DNA of 64,000 nt, taken from Reyranella sp. (lineage in GTDB: Bacteria; Pseudomonadota; Alphaproteobacteria; Reyranellales; Reyranellaceae). Shown piece by piece: positions 8,196 through 17,904 of this stretch (within the stretch, counting starts at the first letter, position 1; each line of letters starts with the position of its first letter). Location of the stretch: assembly GCF_030651995.1 (NCBI RefSeq), contig NZ_JAUSBN010000005.1:186001-250000 (forward strand). The letters are read 5' to 3'. The position numbers were made by a program, and so were the translations under genes. The notes under the pieces were generated by a model that was not told the origin of the DNA, ran no database searches, and saw nothing but the letters and a program-made list of their open reading frames with translations.

Positions 8196-11100
8196 GCGAA
8201 GAGCTGCCCGAAAACGCCATCGCCATCGTCGGGCTGGCCGGACGCTTCCCCGGCGCCGACGACGTCGCCGAGTTCTGGGCGAACGTGCGCAGCGGGAAGA
8301 TCTCGATCGCGCGCTTCACCGAAGCCGAGCTCGAGGATTCCTTCGGCCCCGACGTGCGCCACGACCCCAACTTCGTGCGGGCCCGGCCGATCCTGAAGAA
8401 CGTCGACAAGTTCGACGCCGAGTTCTTCGCCATGCTGCCGCGCGACGCTGCCCTCACCGACCCGCAGCACCGGCTGATGCTGGAATGCGCGTGGGCCGCA
8501 CTGGAAGACGCGGGCTACGATCCCGCGAAGTATCCCGGCTCGATCGGCGTGTTCGCCGGCTCGAGCATGAACACCTACCTGCTGACCAACGTGCTGGCCG
8601 AGCGGCAGAGCGCCGACGGCTTCGCCAGCGACTACCAGGTCGGCTCCTACGACACGCTGCTGGGCGCGCTGTCCGACACGCTGGCCACCCGCGTCGCGTA
8701 CAAGCTCAACCTGCGCGGCCCGGCGATGACGGTGCAGAGCGCCTGCTCGACCTCGCTGCTGGCCGTGGCCCAGGCCTGCCAGAGCCTGCTGATGTACCAA
8801 TCGGACATGGCGCTGGCAGGCGGCGTCTCGATCACCTTCCCACAGAAGCGCGGCTACCTGCACCAGGAAGGCGGCATTGTCTCGCCCGACGGCGTCTGCC
8901 GGCCGTTCGACGACGGCGCCGGCGGCACCGTGTTCGGCGACGGCGCGGCCGTCGTGCTGCTGAAGCGGCTCAGCGACGCGATCGAGGATGGCGACCACAT
9001 CCACGCGGTGATCCGCGGCAGCGCGGTCAACAACGACGGCGCCGACAAGGTAGGCTTCACGGCACCCAGCGTGCGCGGCCAGTCGGAGGTCATCGCTTCG
9101 GCGATCGCCGCCGCCGGCATCGACGCCCGCACCATCGGTTATGTCGAGTGCCACGGCACGGCGACGCCACTCGGCGATCCCATCGAGTTCGACGGGCTGC
9201 TGCGCGGCTTCGGCACGCAGGAGGTCGAGCAGCCTTACTGTGCGCTGGGCTCGGTGAAGGCCAATGTCGGCCATCTCGACGCCGCCGCCGGCGCGACCGG
9301 CCTGATCAAGGCGGTGATGGCGCTGCAGCATCGCGAGATCCCGCCGCTGACCAACTTCACCCGCCCCAACCGGCACCTCGATCTCGTCGGCAGCCCTTTC
9401 TACTTCCCCGCGATGCCGCTGCCCTGGGCGCAAGGCACCGCGCCTCGCCGAGCCGGCGTGAGCGCGTTCGGCGTCGGCGGCACCAATGTCCACGTGGTCC
9501 TGGAAGAAGCGCCGCAGCCCGCGCGGCGGCAGGCTCCGGCCGCGCAAATCGAGGACGTCGCCCATACCCTGCAGACCGGCCGACGAGCCTTCGACCGCCG
9601 CGTCGCGGTCACCGCCCACTCGCGCGAGGACGCGATCAAGGCATTGCGCACGCTGCCGCCCGCCAGCACGGCCCAGGGACGGCCGCCGCTCGTGTTCATG
9701 TTCCCCGGCCAGGGCGCGCAGCATGCCGGTATGGCGCGCGATCTCCATCGCGACCACGCGCTGTTCCGCCGGCTGGTCGACGAGGGCATCGCCATCGCGG
9801 GGCCGATCGTCGGCGACGGGCTGAAGGCCCTGCTCCTCGACCCGGAGGCGACGGCTGGCGACGCGACACTCCATGCGCAGCCCGGCCTCTTCATCTTCGA
9901 GTACGCGCTGGCGCGGCTCTATATGTCCTGGGGCCTCGAGCCCGATACCATGGTGGGCCACAGTGTCGGCGAGTTCGTCGCGGCGTGCCTCAGTGGCGTC
10001 TTCACCTTCGAGGAAGGCTGCCGTTTGGTATCCGAGCGGGCGCGGGCGATGCAGGCCATGCCGCCGGGCGCGATGCTGGCGGTCCGCCTGCCCGAAGCCG
10101 AGCTGCGCGCCGAACTGGGCGACGCGCTCGACCTTGCCGCCATCAACGCGCCGCAGCTCGTGGTCGCCGCAGGGCCCAAGGCCGACATCGATGCCCTGAA
10201 TGCCCGCCTCACCGCGCGCGGCGTGATGTGCCGGCCGCTCGCCGTCAGCCACGCCTTCCATTCGCGCGCACTCGACCCGGCACTGCCGGCCATCGAACGC
10301 GCCGCGGCTGCGGTCGCGCTGCAGGCGCCACAGCGTGCCTTCGCCTCCAGCGTCACGGGCGGCTGGGCGAGTGCGGCACAGGCGACCGATCCGGGATACT
10401 GGGCACGCCACGGCCGCGAGCCGGTGCGCTTCGCCGACGCGCTGGCCACGGTTGCGCACGACCAGCCGTTCCTGCTGGAGGTCGGTCCGGGCCGCAACCT
10501 CGCGGGCCTGGCGGCACAGATCGTCGCCCGCCGGTCCTTGCGCGGCGTGGCAGCGAGCCTGCCCGACGCCGAGACCGAGGATCTGCGTGAGGCGCTGGGG
10601 GCGCTCTGGAGCGCGGGCATCGAGATCGACTGGAACCAGGTCGGCGCGCCCGAGGGGCGGCGGATCCCGCTGCCGACCTACCGTTTCCAGCGCACGCGGC
10701 ACTGGATCGAACGCACGCCGCGCCGCGCCGCCGCCCCCATGCCGGCGATCGGGGCGGAGCCGGTCGCGGCAGCAGCACCCGTCGCCGCCGCGTCGGCGTC
10801 GCGTCTGGAGACCCTGCAGGCCGAGATCGTCGGCATTCTCGAGCACCTGTCGGGCGCGGCGGACATCGATCCGCGCGAGACCTTCGTGGACCTGGGCTTC
10901 GACTCACTGCTGCTGGGCCAGGTCGCGCGCGCCGTCGAGCGCAAGTTCAGGATGCGGATCACCTTCCGCCAGCTCCTGAGGGACATGCCGTCGGCGGCGG
11001 CCCTCGCCCGCCATCTCGACGCGACCCTGCCGGCCGATGCGGTGCAGCCAAAGCCCGAGGCCGCAACGCCCGTCGCTGCCGCTCCTCCGCCGGCCGACGA

Positions 11101-14100
11101 GGGCGAGGCGCGGGTGCGGCTCTACCGGCCGTCCTCGGCCAAGGTGCCGAGCACGCTCAACAACACCCAGCGCGACTACGTCGAGACGCTGGTGCGCCAG
11201 ATCAACGAGCGCACGCCGCTCTCCAAGGCCAGGACGCAGCGCGACCGCGCGGCGCTGGCCGATCCGCGCACCGCCGCGGGCTTCCGCCAGGAGTGGAAGG
11301 AGCTCGTCTATCCGGTGATCGCGGCCAGCGCCAAGGGCTCGAGGATCCGCGACATCGACGGCAACGACTATGTGGACCTGGTGAACGGCTACGGCCAGAC
11401 CATGTTCGGCCACTCGCCCGACTTCGTGACCGAGGCGATCGAGGCCCAGCTCAGGGACGGCTTCCCGATCGGCCCGCAGAGCCCGCTGGCCGGCGAGGTC
11501 GCGACGCTGGTTTCCGAGATGACCGGCGACGAGCGCGTCACCTTCTGCAACACCGGCTCCGAGGCGGTGATGGCCGCGATGCGCGTGGCGCGCGCCGTCA
11601 CGGGACGCGAGCGCGTCGTGGTGTTCGCGCACGACTATCATGGCCAGTTCGACGAGGTGCTGGTGAAGGCGGGCGGTGGTGCGGCACGCGCCGCCGTGCC
11701 GGTGGCGCCGGGCATCCCGCCCGAGTCCGTGGCCAACATGACGGTGCTGCCGTACGGCGACCCGCGCAGCCTCAACTGGATCGAGGCCAACGGTGAGGAG
11801 ATCGCCGCCGTCATGGTCGAGCCGGTGCAGAGCCGCCATCCCGACCTCCGGCCCAAGGGATTCCTGCAGAAGCTGCGGGCGCTCACCGAGGCCAGCGGCT
11901 CGGCGCTGGTGTTCGACGAGATCGTCACCGGCTTCCGCGTCCATCCGGGCGGCATGCAGGCGGTATTCGGCATCCGAGCCGACATGGCGACCTACGGCAA
12001 GGTGGTGGGCGGCGGTATGCCCATCGGCATCCTGGCCGGCAAGGCGCGCTTCCTGGATGCGCTCGACGGCGGCATGTGGCGCTACGGCGACGACTCGATC
12101 CCCGAGACGGCGCCGACCTTCTTCGCCGGCACCTTCGTGCGCCATCCGCTGGCGCTCACGGCCTGCAAGGCGGTGCTGCTGCATCTCAAGGCCGAAGGGC
12201 CGGCGCTGCAGGAGACTCTCGCCGCGCGCATGGGCGGGCTGGTGGAACGGCTGAACGGCGAGCTGCGGCGGCGCGGGCTCGCGACGCGCCTCGAAGCCTA
12301 TTCGAGCTGGTTCCACATGAACTTCGCGGCCGAAGGGCCGCTCGCCGCCCTGATCTGGCCGCAGATGCGCCAGCTCGGCGTCCATGTGCAGGACGGCTAT
12401 CCCTGCTTCCTGACGACGGCCCATTCCGATGCCGACATCGCCGCCATCGAGAGTGCCTTCACGGCGACGCTCGACGCGCTGGAGCGCGGCGGCATCCTCG
12501 ATGCGGCGCGCCCTGCAGCGGCCGACTCAGCGCCGCTCACCGAGCCGCAGCTCGAGATCCTGGCGGCCGCCCAGCTCGGTGACGATGCTTCCTGTGCCTT
12601 CAACGAGGGTGTGAGTGTCGAACTCGTGGGCGAGATCGACCCGGCGGCCCTCGCGGCGGCGCTGAACGCGGTCGTGGCGCGCCACCAGGCGCTGCGCGGG
12701 CACGTCGACCGCTCGGGCGAGCGCATGCACTTCGCGCGCAACCTCACGCTCGACCTTCCCGTGCGCGACCTCTCGCGCGAGGCCGATCCGGCAGCCGCGC
12801 TGGCCGGGCTGGTCGACGCCGATGCACGCACTGCCTTCGACCTGTGGAACGGCCCGCTCGTCCGTGCCGCGCTCGTGCGGCTGGCAGCGGACCGCCATGT
12901 GCTGGTCTTCACCGCGCACCACATCGTCTGCGACGGTTGGTCGGTGAACATCGTGCTGAACGATCTCGCCGCGCTCTATGGCGCGGCGCGCGCCGGCGCG
13001 ACCGCCGACCTCGCACCGGCGCCGCGCTTCGCCGACTACGCGTCGGCGCAGACGGAAACCCGGGACGCGCGCGCCCAGGACCTTGCCTGGTGGACCAGCC
13101 AGTTCGCCGACCTGCCGCCGCTGCCCGACCTGCCGGTAGACCGGCCGCGGCCGCCGCTCCGCTCCTTCGCCGGCGCCACCTACACGACGCGGTTCGATGG
13201 CGGCCTCCACGCCGCGCTCCGCAAGACCGGCGCGGCGAGCGGCACGACGCTCTTCTCCGTCCTGTTCGCCGCGCTGCAGGCCGTGCTCGGCCGCCTCGCC
13301 AACGCCTCCGACGTGGTGATGGGCGTGCCGGTCGCCGGCCAGTCGGTCGACGACCAGCCCGACCTCGTCGGCCATTGCGTGCAGATGCTGCCCTTCCGTG
13401 CGGCCGTGGACTGGCAGGCGCCGTTCGATCGCCACGTCGAGGCAGTGGCGCAGCGCCTGCTCGACGGCTTCGACCATGCGCGCTGCACCTACGGCACGCT
13501 GGTACGCGCGCTGCCGATACAGCGGGTCGCCAATCGACTGCCGCTCACCGAGATCCAGTTCAACCTGGAGAAGGTCGCCGACGCGCTCGGCTTCGGTGGC
13601 CCCAGGGTCTCGGTCACGCCCAACGGCAAGGCCGCGGTCAATTTCGACCTGTTCGTGAACATCGTCGAATCTGCTTCCGGCCTCCGGATCGATTGCGACT
13701 ACAACAGCGACCTCTACGACGAGGAGACGGTCGCACGGTGGATGGCGCATTACCGGCGCCTGCTCGAGGGTCTCGTCGCGGCGCCGGCCACGACCATGGC
13801 CGCGCTGCCGCTGCTCACACCCGAGCAGGAGCGCTTCGTCCTCGACGAGGTCAACGACAGCGCGGCGGTCTATCCGAGCGAAAGCTGCCTGCACGAGCTG
13901 TTCGCCGCGCAGGTGGCGAAGACACCCGACGCCGTCGCCGTCGTCGACCGTAGGGGCTCGCTGACCTACGCCGAGCTCGACCGGCACTCGACGCGGCTCG
14001 CACACGAGATGCTGGGCGTCAGCGAGAAGCGCCACGGCCGGATCGCCATCGCGGTCGACCGCTCGCGCCTGCTGCCGGTCGCGCTGCTCGCCGCCCTGAA

Positions 14101-15682
14101 GTCGGGCCACGCCTACGTGCCGCTCGACGCAAGCCAGCCGATCGAGCGGCTGAAGCAGATCGCGCTCGCCGCCCAGATCGACGGCCTTGTCTGCCAGGAT
14201 GACCGACTCGCAGGGATTGCGCCTTATGCCTTCGCGCTGCGCGCCGACCGGCTCCCCCTCGACGAGGTGCTGCAGCGCCGTCCCCTGCCCAAGGTGACGG
14301 TTGACGCGACGGCCTACGTTCTCTTCACGTCGGGCTCGACCGGTGCGCCCAAGGGCGTCGAGGTCGGTCATCGCTCGCTCACCAACCTGATCACCGACGT
14401 GGTCCGCCGGCTCGAACTCACGGCGAGCGACGTCACGATCGGCTCCAGCGCCATCACTTTCGACGTGGCCGCCACCGAGCTCTTTGCGCCGCTGGTGAGC
14501 GGCGGCCGTCTCGTGCTGAGCGAGGCGGACGAGGTCAGGACCGGCGTCGAGCTGATCCACCTCGCCGGGGAATCGGCCGCCACGCTGATGCAGGCGACGC
14601 CGACCCTGTGGCGCATGCTGCTCGACGCGGGCTTCGCCTCGTGGCCCGGCCTGCGCATGATCACTGTCGGCGAGGCGATCTCGCGCGCCACCGTCGACCG
14701 GTTGATCGAGGGCGGCGGGCGGCTGTGGAACCTCTACGGCCCGACCGAGACCACGATCTACTCCTCGGGCCGCGAGATGCTGCCGGGCGAGACCGGGGTC
14801 ACGATCGGCCGGCCGCTTGCCAACCAGCGCCTCTACGTGCTCGACGACCGCGACCAGCCGGCGCCGCCGGGCACGGTCGGCAACCTGTTCATCGGCGGTG
14901 ACGGCCTCGCCAAGGGATACTTCGACCGCAGCGACCTCACCGAGGCCGCCTTCCGCGCCCTCGCGCTGGCCGGCCGCGCGCCGCAGCGTCTCTACCGCAC
15001 CGGCGACCTCGCCCGCCTGCTGCCGTCGGGCGAGTTCGAGTTGCACGGGCGCATCGACCATCAGGTGAAGCTGCGCGGCTTCCGGATCGAGCTCGAGGAG
15101 ATCGAGGCAGTGCTGCGCCAGGCGTCAGGCGTGCGCGACGCCGCCGTGGTTCTGCGCACCGACATCGGCCCCGATCCGCTGCTGGTCGGCTACGTGGCAG
15201 GCGATGCGCGCGCGACCAAGCTCTCGGCCTTCCTGGCCGACCGGCTGCCGGCCTACATGGTGCCGTCGCGCTGGATGACGCTCGATGCGCTGCCGCTCAC
15301 GCCCAATGGCAAGACCGACCGCAACGCCTTGCCCTTGCCCGCACCGGCCGCCGCGGCGCCGGTCAGCAGCCTGCCGCGCACGCCGCTCGAAGGCCGCATC
15401 GCCGCGGTGTGGGCGGCCGTCATCGGCCTGCCCGCGGTCGGCGTGCATGACCCGCTGTTCGCCCTGGGCGCGGATTCACTCCAGGTGTTCCGCATCGCCG
15501 CCCAGCTCGACCAGGAGGGGATCGCGGTCAGCGCACGCGAGCTGATGAAGAACCCCACGGTGGCCGCTCTTGCGGAAGTGATCGATGGCACGCCGGAGGC
15601 GTCGCGAGAGGCCAACGTCCGTCGCGGCCCCTCTCTTGCCGACTTCCGGCACGGCGCTCGGCGGCGTACCCTCAACTCGTGA
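8192..15682 (+). CDS. Hybrid PKS-NRPS megasynthase (KS-AT-ACP-aminotransferase-C-A-PCP)
   Basis: A 2,496-residue megasynthase. KS (about 8-430) with C185, H321 and H361. AT (about 498-790) with nucleophile S591 in GHSVGE and HAFH at 687-690, predicting malonyl-CoA. ACP with S905 (LGFDSL). Class III aminotransferase (about 1000-1440) with PLP lysine K1270 in TYGKVVGGG. C domain (about 1448-1870) with intact HHIVCDG, H1576/H1577. A domain (about 1895-2385); hand-read code D-V-T-Q-I-V-L-I-Y-K, not recognised. PCP with S2429 (LGADSL). No ketoreductase or dehydratase, so the beta-ketone is available to the aminotransferase, as in the iturin/mycosubtilin and microcystin (McyE) enzymes. Expected: extend the starter from the A-PCP protein by two carbons, convert it to a beta-amino thioester, then couple an amino acid. 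Confidence 0.94.
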   Translation: MSEELPENAIAIVGLAGRFPGADDVAEFWANVRSGKISIARFTEAELEDSFGPDVRHDPNFVRARPILKNVDKFDAEFFAMLPRDAALTDPQHRLMLECAWAALEDAGYDPAKYPGSIGVFAGSSMNTYLLTNVLAERQSADGFASDYQVGSYDTLLGALSDTLATRVAYKLNLRGPAMTVQSACSTSLLAVAQACQSLLMYQSDMALAGGVSITFPQKRGYLHQEGGIVSPDGVCRPFDDGAGGTVFGDGAAVVLLKRLSDAIEDGDHIHAVIRGSAVNNDGADKVGFTAPSVRGQSEVIASAIAAAGIDARTIGYVECHGTATPLGDPIEFDGLLRGFGTQEVEQPYCALGSVKANVGHLDAAAGATGLIKAVMALQHREIPPLTNFTRPNRHLDLVGSPFYFPAMPLPWAQGTAPRRAGVSAFGVGGTNVHVVLEEAPQPARRQAPAAQIEDVAHTLQTGRRAFDRRVAVTAHSREDAIKALRTLPPASTAQGRPPLVFMFPGQGAQHAGMARDLHRDHALFRRLVDEGIAIAGPIVGDGLKALLLDPEATAGDATLHAQPGLFIFEYALARLYMSWGLEPDTMVGHSVGEFVAACLSGVFTFEEGCRLVSERARAMQAMPPGAMLAVRLPEAELRAELGDALDLAAINAPQLVVAAGPKADIDALNARLTARGVMCRPLAVSHAFHSRALDPALPAIERAAAAVALQAPQRAFASSVTGGWASAAQATDPGYWARHGREPVRFADALATVAHDQPFLLEVGPGRNLAGLAAQIVARRSLRGVAASLPDAETEDLREALGALWSAGIEIDWNQVGAPEGRRIPLPTYRFQRTRHWIERTPRRAAAPMPAIGAEPVAAAAPVAAASASRLETLQAEIVGILEHLSGAADIDPRETFVDLGFDSLLLGQVARAVERKFRMRITFRQLLRDMPSAAALARHLDATLPADAVQPKPEAATPVAAAPPPADEGEARVRLYRPSSAKVPSTLNNTQRDYVETLVRQINERTPLSKARTQRDRAALADPRTAAGFRQEWKELVYPVIAASAKGSRIRDIDGNDYVDLVNGYGQTMFGHSPDFVTEAIEAQLRDGFPIGPQSPLAGEVATLVSEMTGDERVTFCNTGSEAVMAAMRVARAVTGRERVVVFAHDYHGQFDEVLVKAGGGAARAAVPVAPGIPPESVANMTVLPYGDPRSLNWIEANGEEIAAVMVEPVQSRHPDLRPKGFLQKLRALTEASGSALVFDEIVTGFRVHPGGMQAVFGIRADMATYGKVVGGGMPIGILAGKARFLDALDGGMWRYGDDSIPETAPTFFAGTFVRHPLALTACKAVLLHLKAEGPALQETLAARMGGLVERLNGELRRRGLATRLEAYSSWFHMNFAAEGPLAALIWPQMRQLGVHVQDGYPCFLTTAHSDADIAAIESAFTATLDALERGGILDAARPAAADSAPLTEPQLEILAAAQLGDDASCAFNEGVSVELVGEIDPAALAAALNAVVARHQALRGHVDRSGERMHFARNLTLDLPVRDLSREADPAAALAGLVDADARTAFDLWNGPLVRAALVRLAADRHVLVFTAHHIVCDGWSVNIVLNDLAALYGAARAGATADLAPAPRFADYASAQTETRDARAQDLAWWTSQFADLPPLPDLPVDRPRPPLRSFAGATYTTRFDGGLHAALRKTGAASGTTLFSVLFAALQAVLGRLANASDVVMGVPVAGQSVDDQPDLVGHCVQMLPFRAAVDWQAPFDRHVEAVAQRLLDGFDHARCTYGTLVRALPIQRVANRLPLTEIQFNLEKVADALGFGGPRVSVTPNGKAAVNFDLFVNIVESASGLRIDCDYNSDLYDEETVARWMAHYRRLLEGLVAAPATTMAALPLLTPEQERFVLDEVNDSAAVYPSESCLHELFAAQVAKTPDAVAVVDRRGSLTYAELDRHSTRLAHEMLGVSEKRHGRIAIAVDRSRLLPVALLAALKSGHAYVPLDASQPIERLKQIALAAQIDGLVCQDDRLAGIAPYAFALRADRLPLDEVLQRRPLPKVTVDATAYVLFTSGSTGAPKGVEVGHRSLTNLITDVVRRLELTASDVTIGSSAITFDVAATELFAPLVSGGRLVLSEADEVRTGVELIHLAGESAATLMQATPTLWRMLLDAGFASWPGLRMITVGEAISRATVDRLIEGGGRLWNLYGPTETTIYSSGREMLPGETGVTIGRPLANQRLYVLDDRDQPAPPGTVGNLFIGGDGLAKGYFDRSDLTEAAFRALALAGRAPQRLYRTGDLARLLPSGEFELHGRIDHQVKLRGFRIELEEIEAVLRQASGVRDAAVVLRTDIGPDPLLVGYVAGDARATKLSAFLADRLPAYMVPSRWMTLDALPLTPNGKTDRNALPLPAPAAAAPVSSLPRTPLEGRIAAVWAAVIGLPAVGVHDPLFALGADSLQVFRIAAQLDQEGIAVSARELMKNPTVAALAEVIDGTPEASREANVRRGPSLADFRHGARRRTLNS

Positions 15683-17904
15683 GCATGGGGGAATACGACG
15701 ACAGGCTTCCGGCGGCGGACGCGCAGGCGTTCGCCTGCACGATGCTGCAGGAACGCCTCTTCGCCCAGCAGCACAGCCGCGGACCGCAGGGACTGAACAT
15801 CGCCATGCGCTGGCTGGTGACCGGCGCGCTGTCGCATGCCGCGGCGGAGGGCGCGCTGCAGGCGCTGGTGCGCCGGCACGAGATCCTGCGCACCTCGTTC
15901 CGCGAGATCGACGGCCGACTGGCGCAGGAGGTGCATCCGTCCTGCCCGGTGAAGCTGAACGCCATCGACCTGACGGCGCTGCCGGCCGAGGAGCGCGAGT
16001 CGCGCGCCGAGGAGATCGCCCGCGCCGAGGCCGTGGCGCCGATCGATCCCGCGGTGGCGCCGCTCCTGCGCGCCAGCCTGCTGCAGCTGGCGCCCGACCA
16101 CGGCGTCCTGCTGCTCACCCTGCATTCGCTGATCTGCGACGGGTGGTCGACCGGCTTGATCGTCCGCGAGCTGCGTGCGGCCGCCCAGGCGATCGACGAC
16201 GGGCGCACGCCCGACGCCACACCGCCCGACCTGCAGTTCGCCGACTACGCGGCCTGGCAGAACGAGCTGCTCGCGAGTGGCGAGCTCGACGAGGCGCGCG
16301 CCTACTGGATGCGGCAGCTCCGCGGCGCTTCGGCCACCCCCGTGCCGGCCGACTACGCCCTGCCCGCTGGCCCGCGGCCCGGTGAGCGCAGCAACATCAC
16401 CTCGCTGCTGCTGCCGGGTGAACTCAGCGCGGCGTTCGAGAGCTTCGCGCGGAAGCACGACGCCACGCTGTTCGGCCTGGCCGTGGCGGCGCTGGGGCTG
16501 ATGCTGCATCGCGTGACGGGGAGCGCCGAAATCGTGTTCGGCTCCCAGGTCGCCAACCGCGAGCAGCCCGAGGCCGCGGAGCTGGTCGGGCCGACGGTGA
16601 ACTCGATCACCCTCCGCCTGCCGGTCGACGACGCCACGACCCTGCACGGCTTCGTCGGCGTCGCCAACGAGCGCGTGCAGGAAGCGCTGCGCCACCAGCG
16701 CCTGCCGTTCGAGATCGCCGAGAGCTTCGCCGCGCGCCGCGACGGGCGACCGCTGCACGCCGTCAACCTCGTGCTGCACCGCTCCTATTCCGGCACCACC
16801 GAGACCGAGCGCGACGGCGCGGGCCGCTTCGGCCTGGTCTCGCTGCCCTCCTTCTCGTCGGGCACGCAGTGGCCACTCAACTTTTACATGATCAGCCGCG
16901 ACGAAGGCTGGCGCCTGTCCTGCGAGGCCGATGCCGGCCTCTACGAGCCGGCCACCGTCAAGGCGCTGCTGGACGCGTGGCGCCTCTGCCTCGAGACGCT
17001 CGCGACCGCGGCCGACGGGCCGCTGGTGGCGAACGCGGCTCTGGCCGGCATCGCGGCCCGCAGCGGGCCGTTGCCGTCGGGGCGCCCGGCCGTGGCGCGC
17101 GGCGAGCCCATCCCGGTGCACGAGCCGGAACGGCAGGTCGTGCGCTTCCACGAGGGCGGTCCGCGCACGCCGATGATCGTGCTCAACAACCGCTCGGTCT
17201 ATTTTCAGCTCGCGCGCCAGCTCGGCGAGCAGCGGCCCTTCACCGACATCCTGATGTACCACCAGGACGGACCGGTCGATCTCGACGCCTACACGTTCGA
17301 GGATTTCGGCGCCTATGCGGCGCGGCTGATCCGCTGGGCGCAGCCGCGCGGGCCCTACATCCTGGGCGGCCACTGCGTCTATGGCGTGCTGGCCTTCGAG
17401 GCGGCGCGTCAGCTCACGGCGATGGGCGAGAAGGTGCCGCTGGTCGCGCTGTTCGACAGCTGGGGGCCCGGCTATCGCGAGACCATGTCGCGCTGGGACC
17501 GCGTGCTGCGCCGCCAGCAACTCCGCCTCGACCGCTACAAGAATCGCGTCAGGCAGTTCCGCAAGGGCGAGGTCGGCCTCGACGAGCTGGTCCGCAAGCC
17601 GGTGCTCTACCATCTCGGCCTGCTGCCCCAGGAAGCGGGACCGACGCGGCAGGCGCTGGCCGGCGAGTGGTTCGACGACTATCTCTACGGCAAGGTCGCG
17701 CAGTACCGGCCGACGCCCTATGCCGGCGATGTCGTGCTGTTCCGCAGCAAGGAGCCGCTGCGCGGCCGGCTGTTCGACGAGCACATGGGCTGGAAGCCCC
17801 TGGTCGCCGGCAAGTTCGCCAAGGTCGAGGTGAACAGCGGCCATTTCGACATGTTCCGCGAGCGGCCAGCGGCCGAGATCGCAACCGTCTTGCGTCCGCT
17901 GTGA
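15679..17904 (+). CDS. Terminal condensation-thioesterase protein with altered active sites
   Basis: A 741-residue protein starting with GTG at 15679, overlapping the previous stop (GTGA); ATG 15685 is an alternative. Residues about 15-440 are a condensation domain fold (RRHEILRTSF, DYAAWQ, FGSQVANR), but the HHxxxDG motif reads HSLICDG, with S150 replacing the catalytic second His. Residues about 480-741 are a type I thioesterase; the elbow reads GHCVYG, with C566 in place of the nucleophilic Ser and Tyr in place of the last Gly of GxSxG. An Asp (ALFDSWG) and a His (NSGHFDMF) remain available to complete a triad. There is no A or PCP domain, so it acts on the chain held by the preceding PCP. 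Cysteine thioesterases are known from beta-lactone (ObiF) and beta-lactam (SulM) assembly lines, but also occur more widely. Confidence 0.9.
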   Translation: MSMGEYDDRLPAADAQAFACTMLQERLFAQQHSRGPQGLNIAMRWLVTGALSHAAAEGALQALVRRHEILRTSFREIDGRLAQEVHPSCPVKLNAIDLTALPAEERESRAEEIARAEAVAPIDPAVAPLLRASLLQLAPDHGVLLLTLHSLICDGWSTGLIVRELRAAAQAIDDGRTPDATPPDLQFADYAAWQNELLASGELDEARAYWMRQLRGASATPVPADYALPAGPRPGERSNITSLLLPGELSAAFESFARKHDATLFGLAVAALGLMLHRVTGSAEIVFGSQVANREQPEAAELVGPTVNSITLRLPVDDATTLHGFVGVANERVQEALRHQRLPFEIAESFAARRDGRPLHAVNLVLHRSYSGTTETERDGAGRFGLVSLPSFSSGTQWPLNFYMISRDEGWRLSCEADAGLYEPATVKALLDAWRLCLETLATAADGPLVANAALAGIAARSGPLPSGRPAVARGEPIPVHEPERQVVRFHEGGPRTPMIVLNNRSVYFQLARQLGEQRPFTDILMYHQDGPVDLDAYTFEDFGAYAARLIRWAQPRGPYILGGHCVYGVLAFEAARQLTAMGEKVPLVALFDSWGPGYRETMSRWDRVLRRQQLRLDRYKNRVRQFRKGEVGLDELVRKPVLYHLGLLPQEAGPTRQALAGEWFDDYLYGKVAQYRPTPYAGDVVLFRSKEPLRGRLFDEHMGWKPLVAGKFAKVEVNSGHFDMFRERPAAEIATVLRPL

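Noticed and set aside
15253-17844. An 863-codon minus-strand open frame across the NRPS genes
   Set aside because: It shadows the C-TE gene and the end of the megasynthase, has no domain resemblance, and arises from strong third-position G/C bias.
16869-17900. Long N-terminal extension of the alpha/beta hydrolase frame
   Set aside because: The upstream part is an Arg/Ala-rich shadow of the thioesterase; the true start is the GTG at 17901 coupled to the preceding stop.
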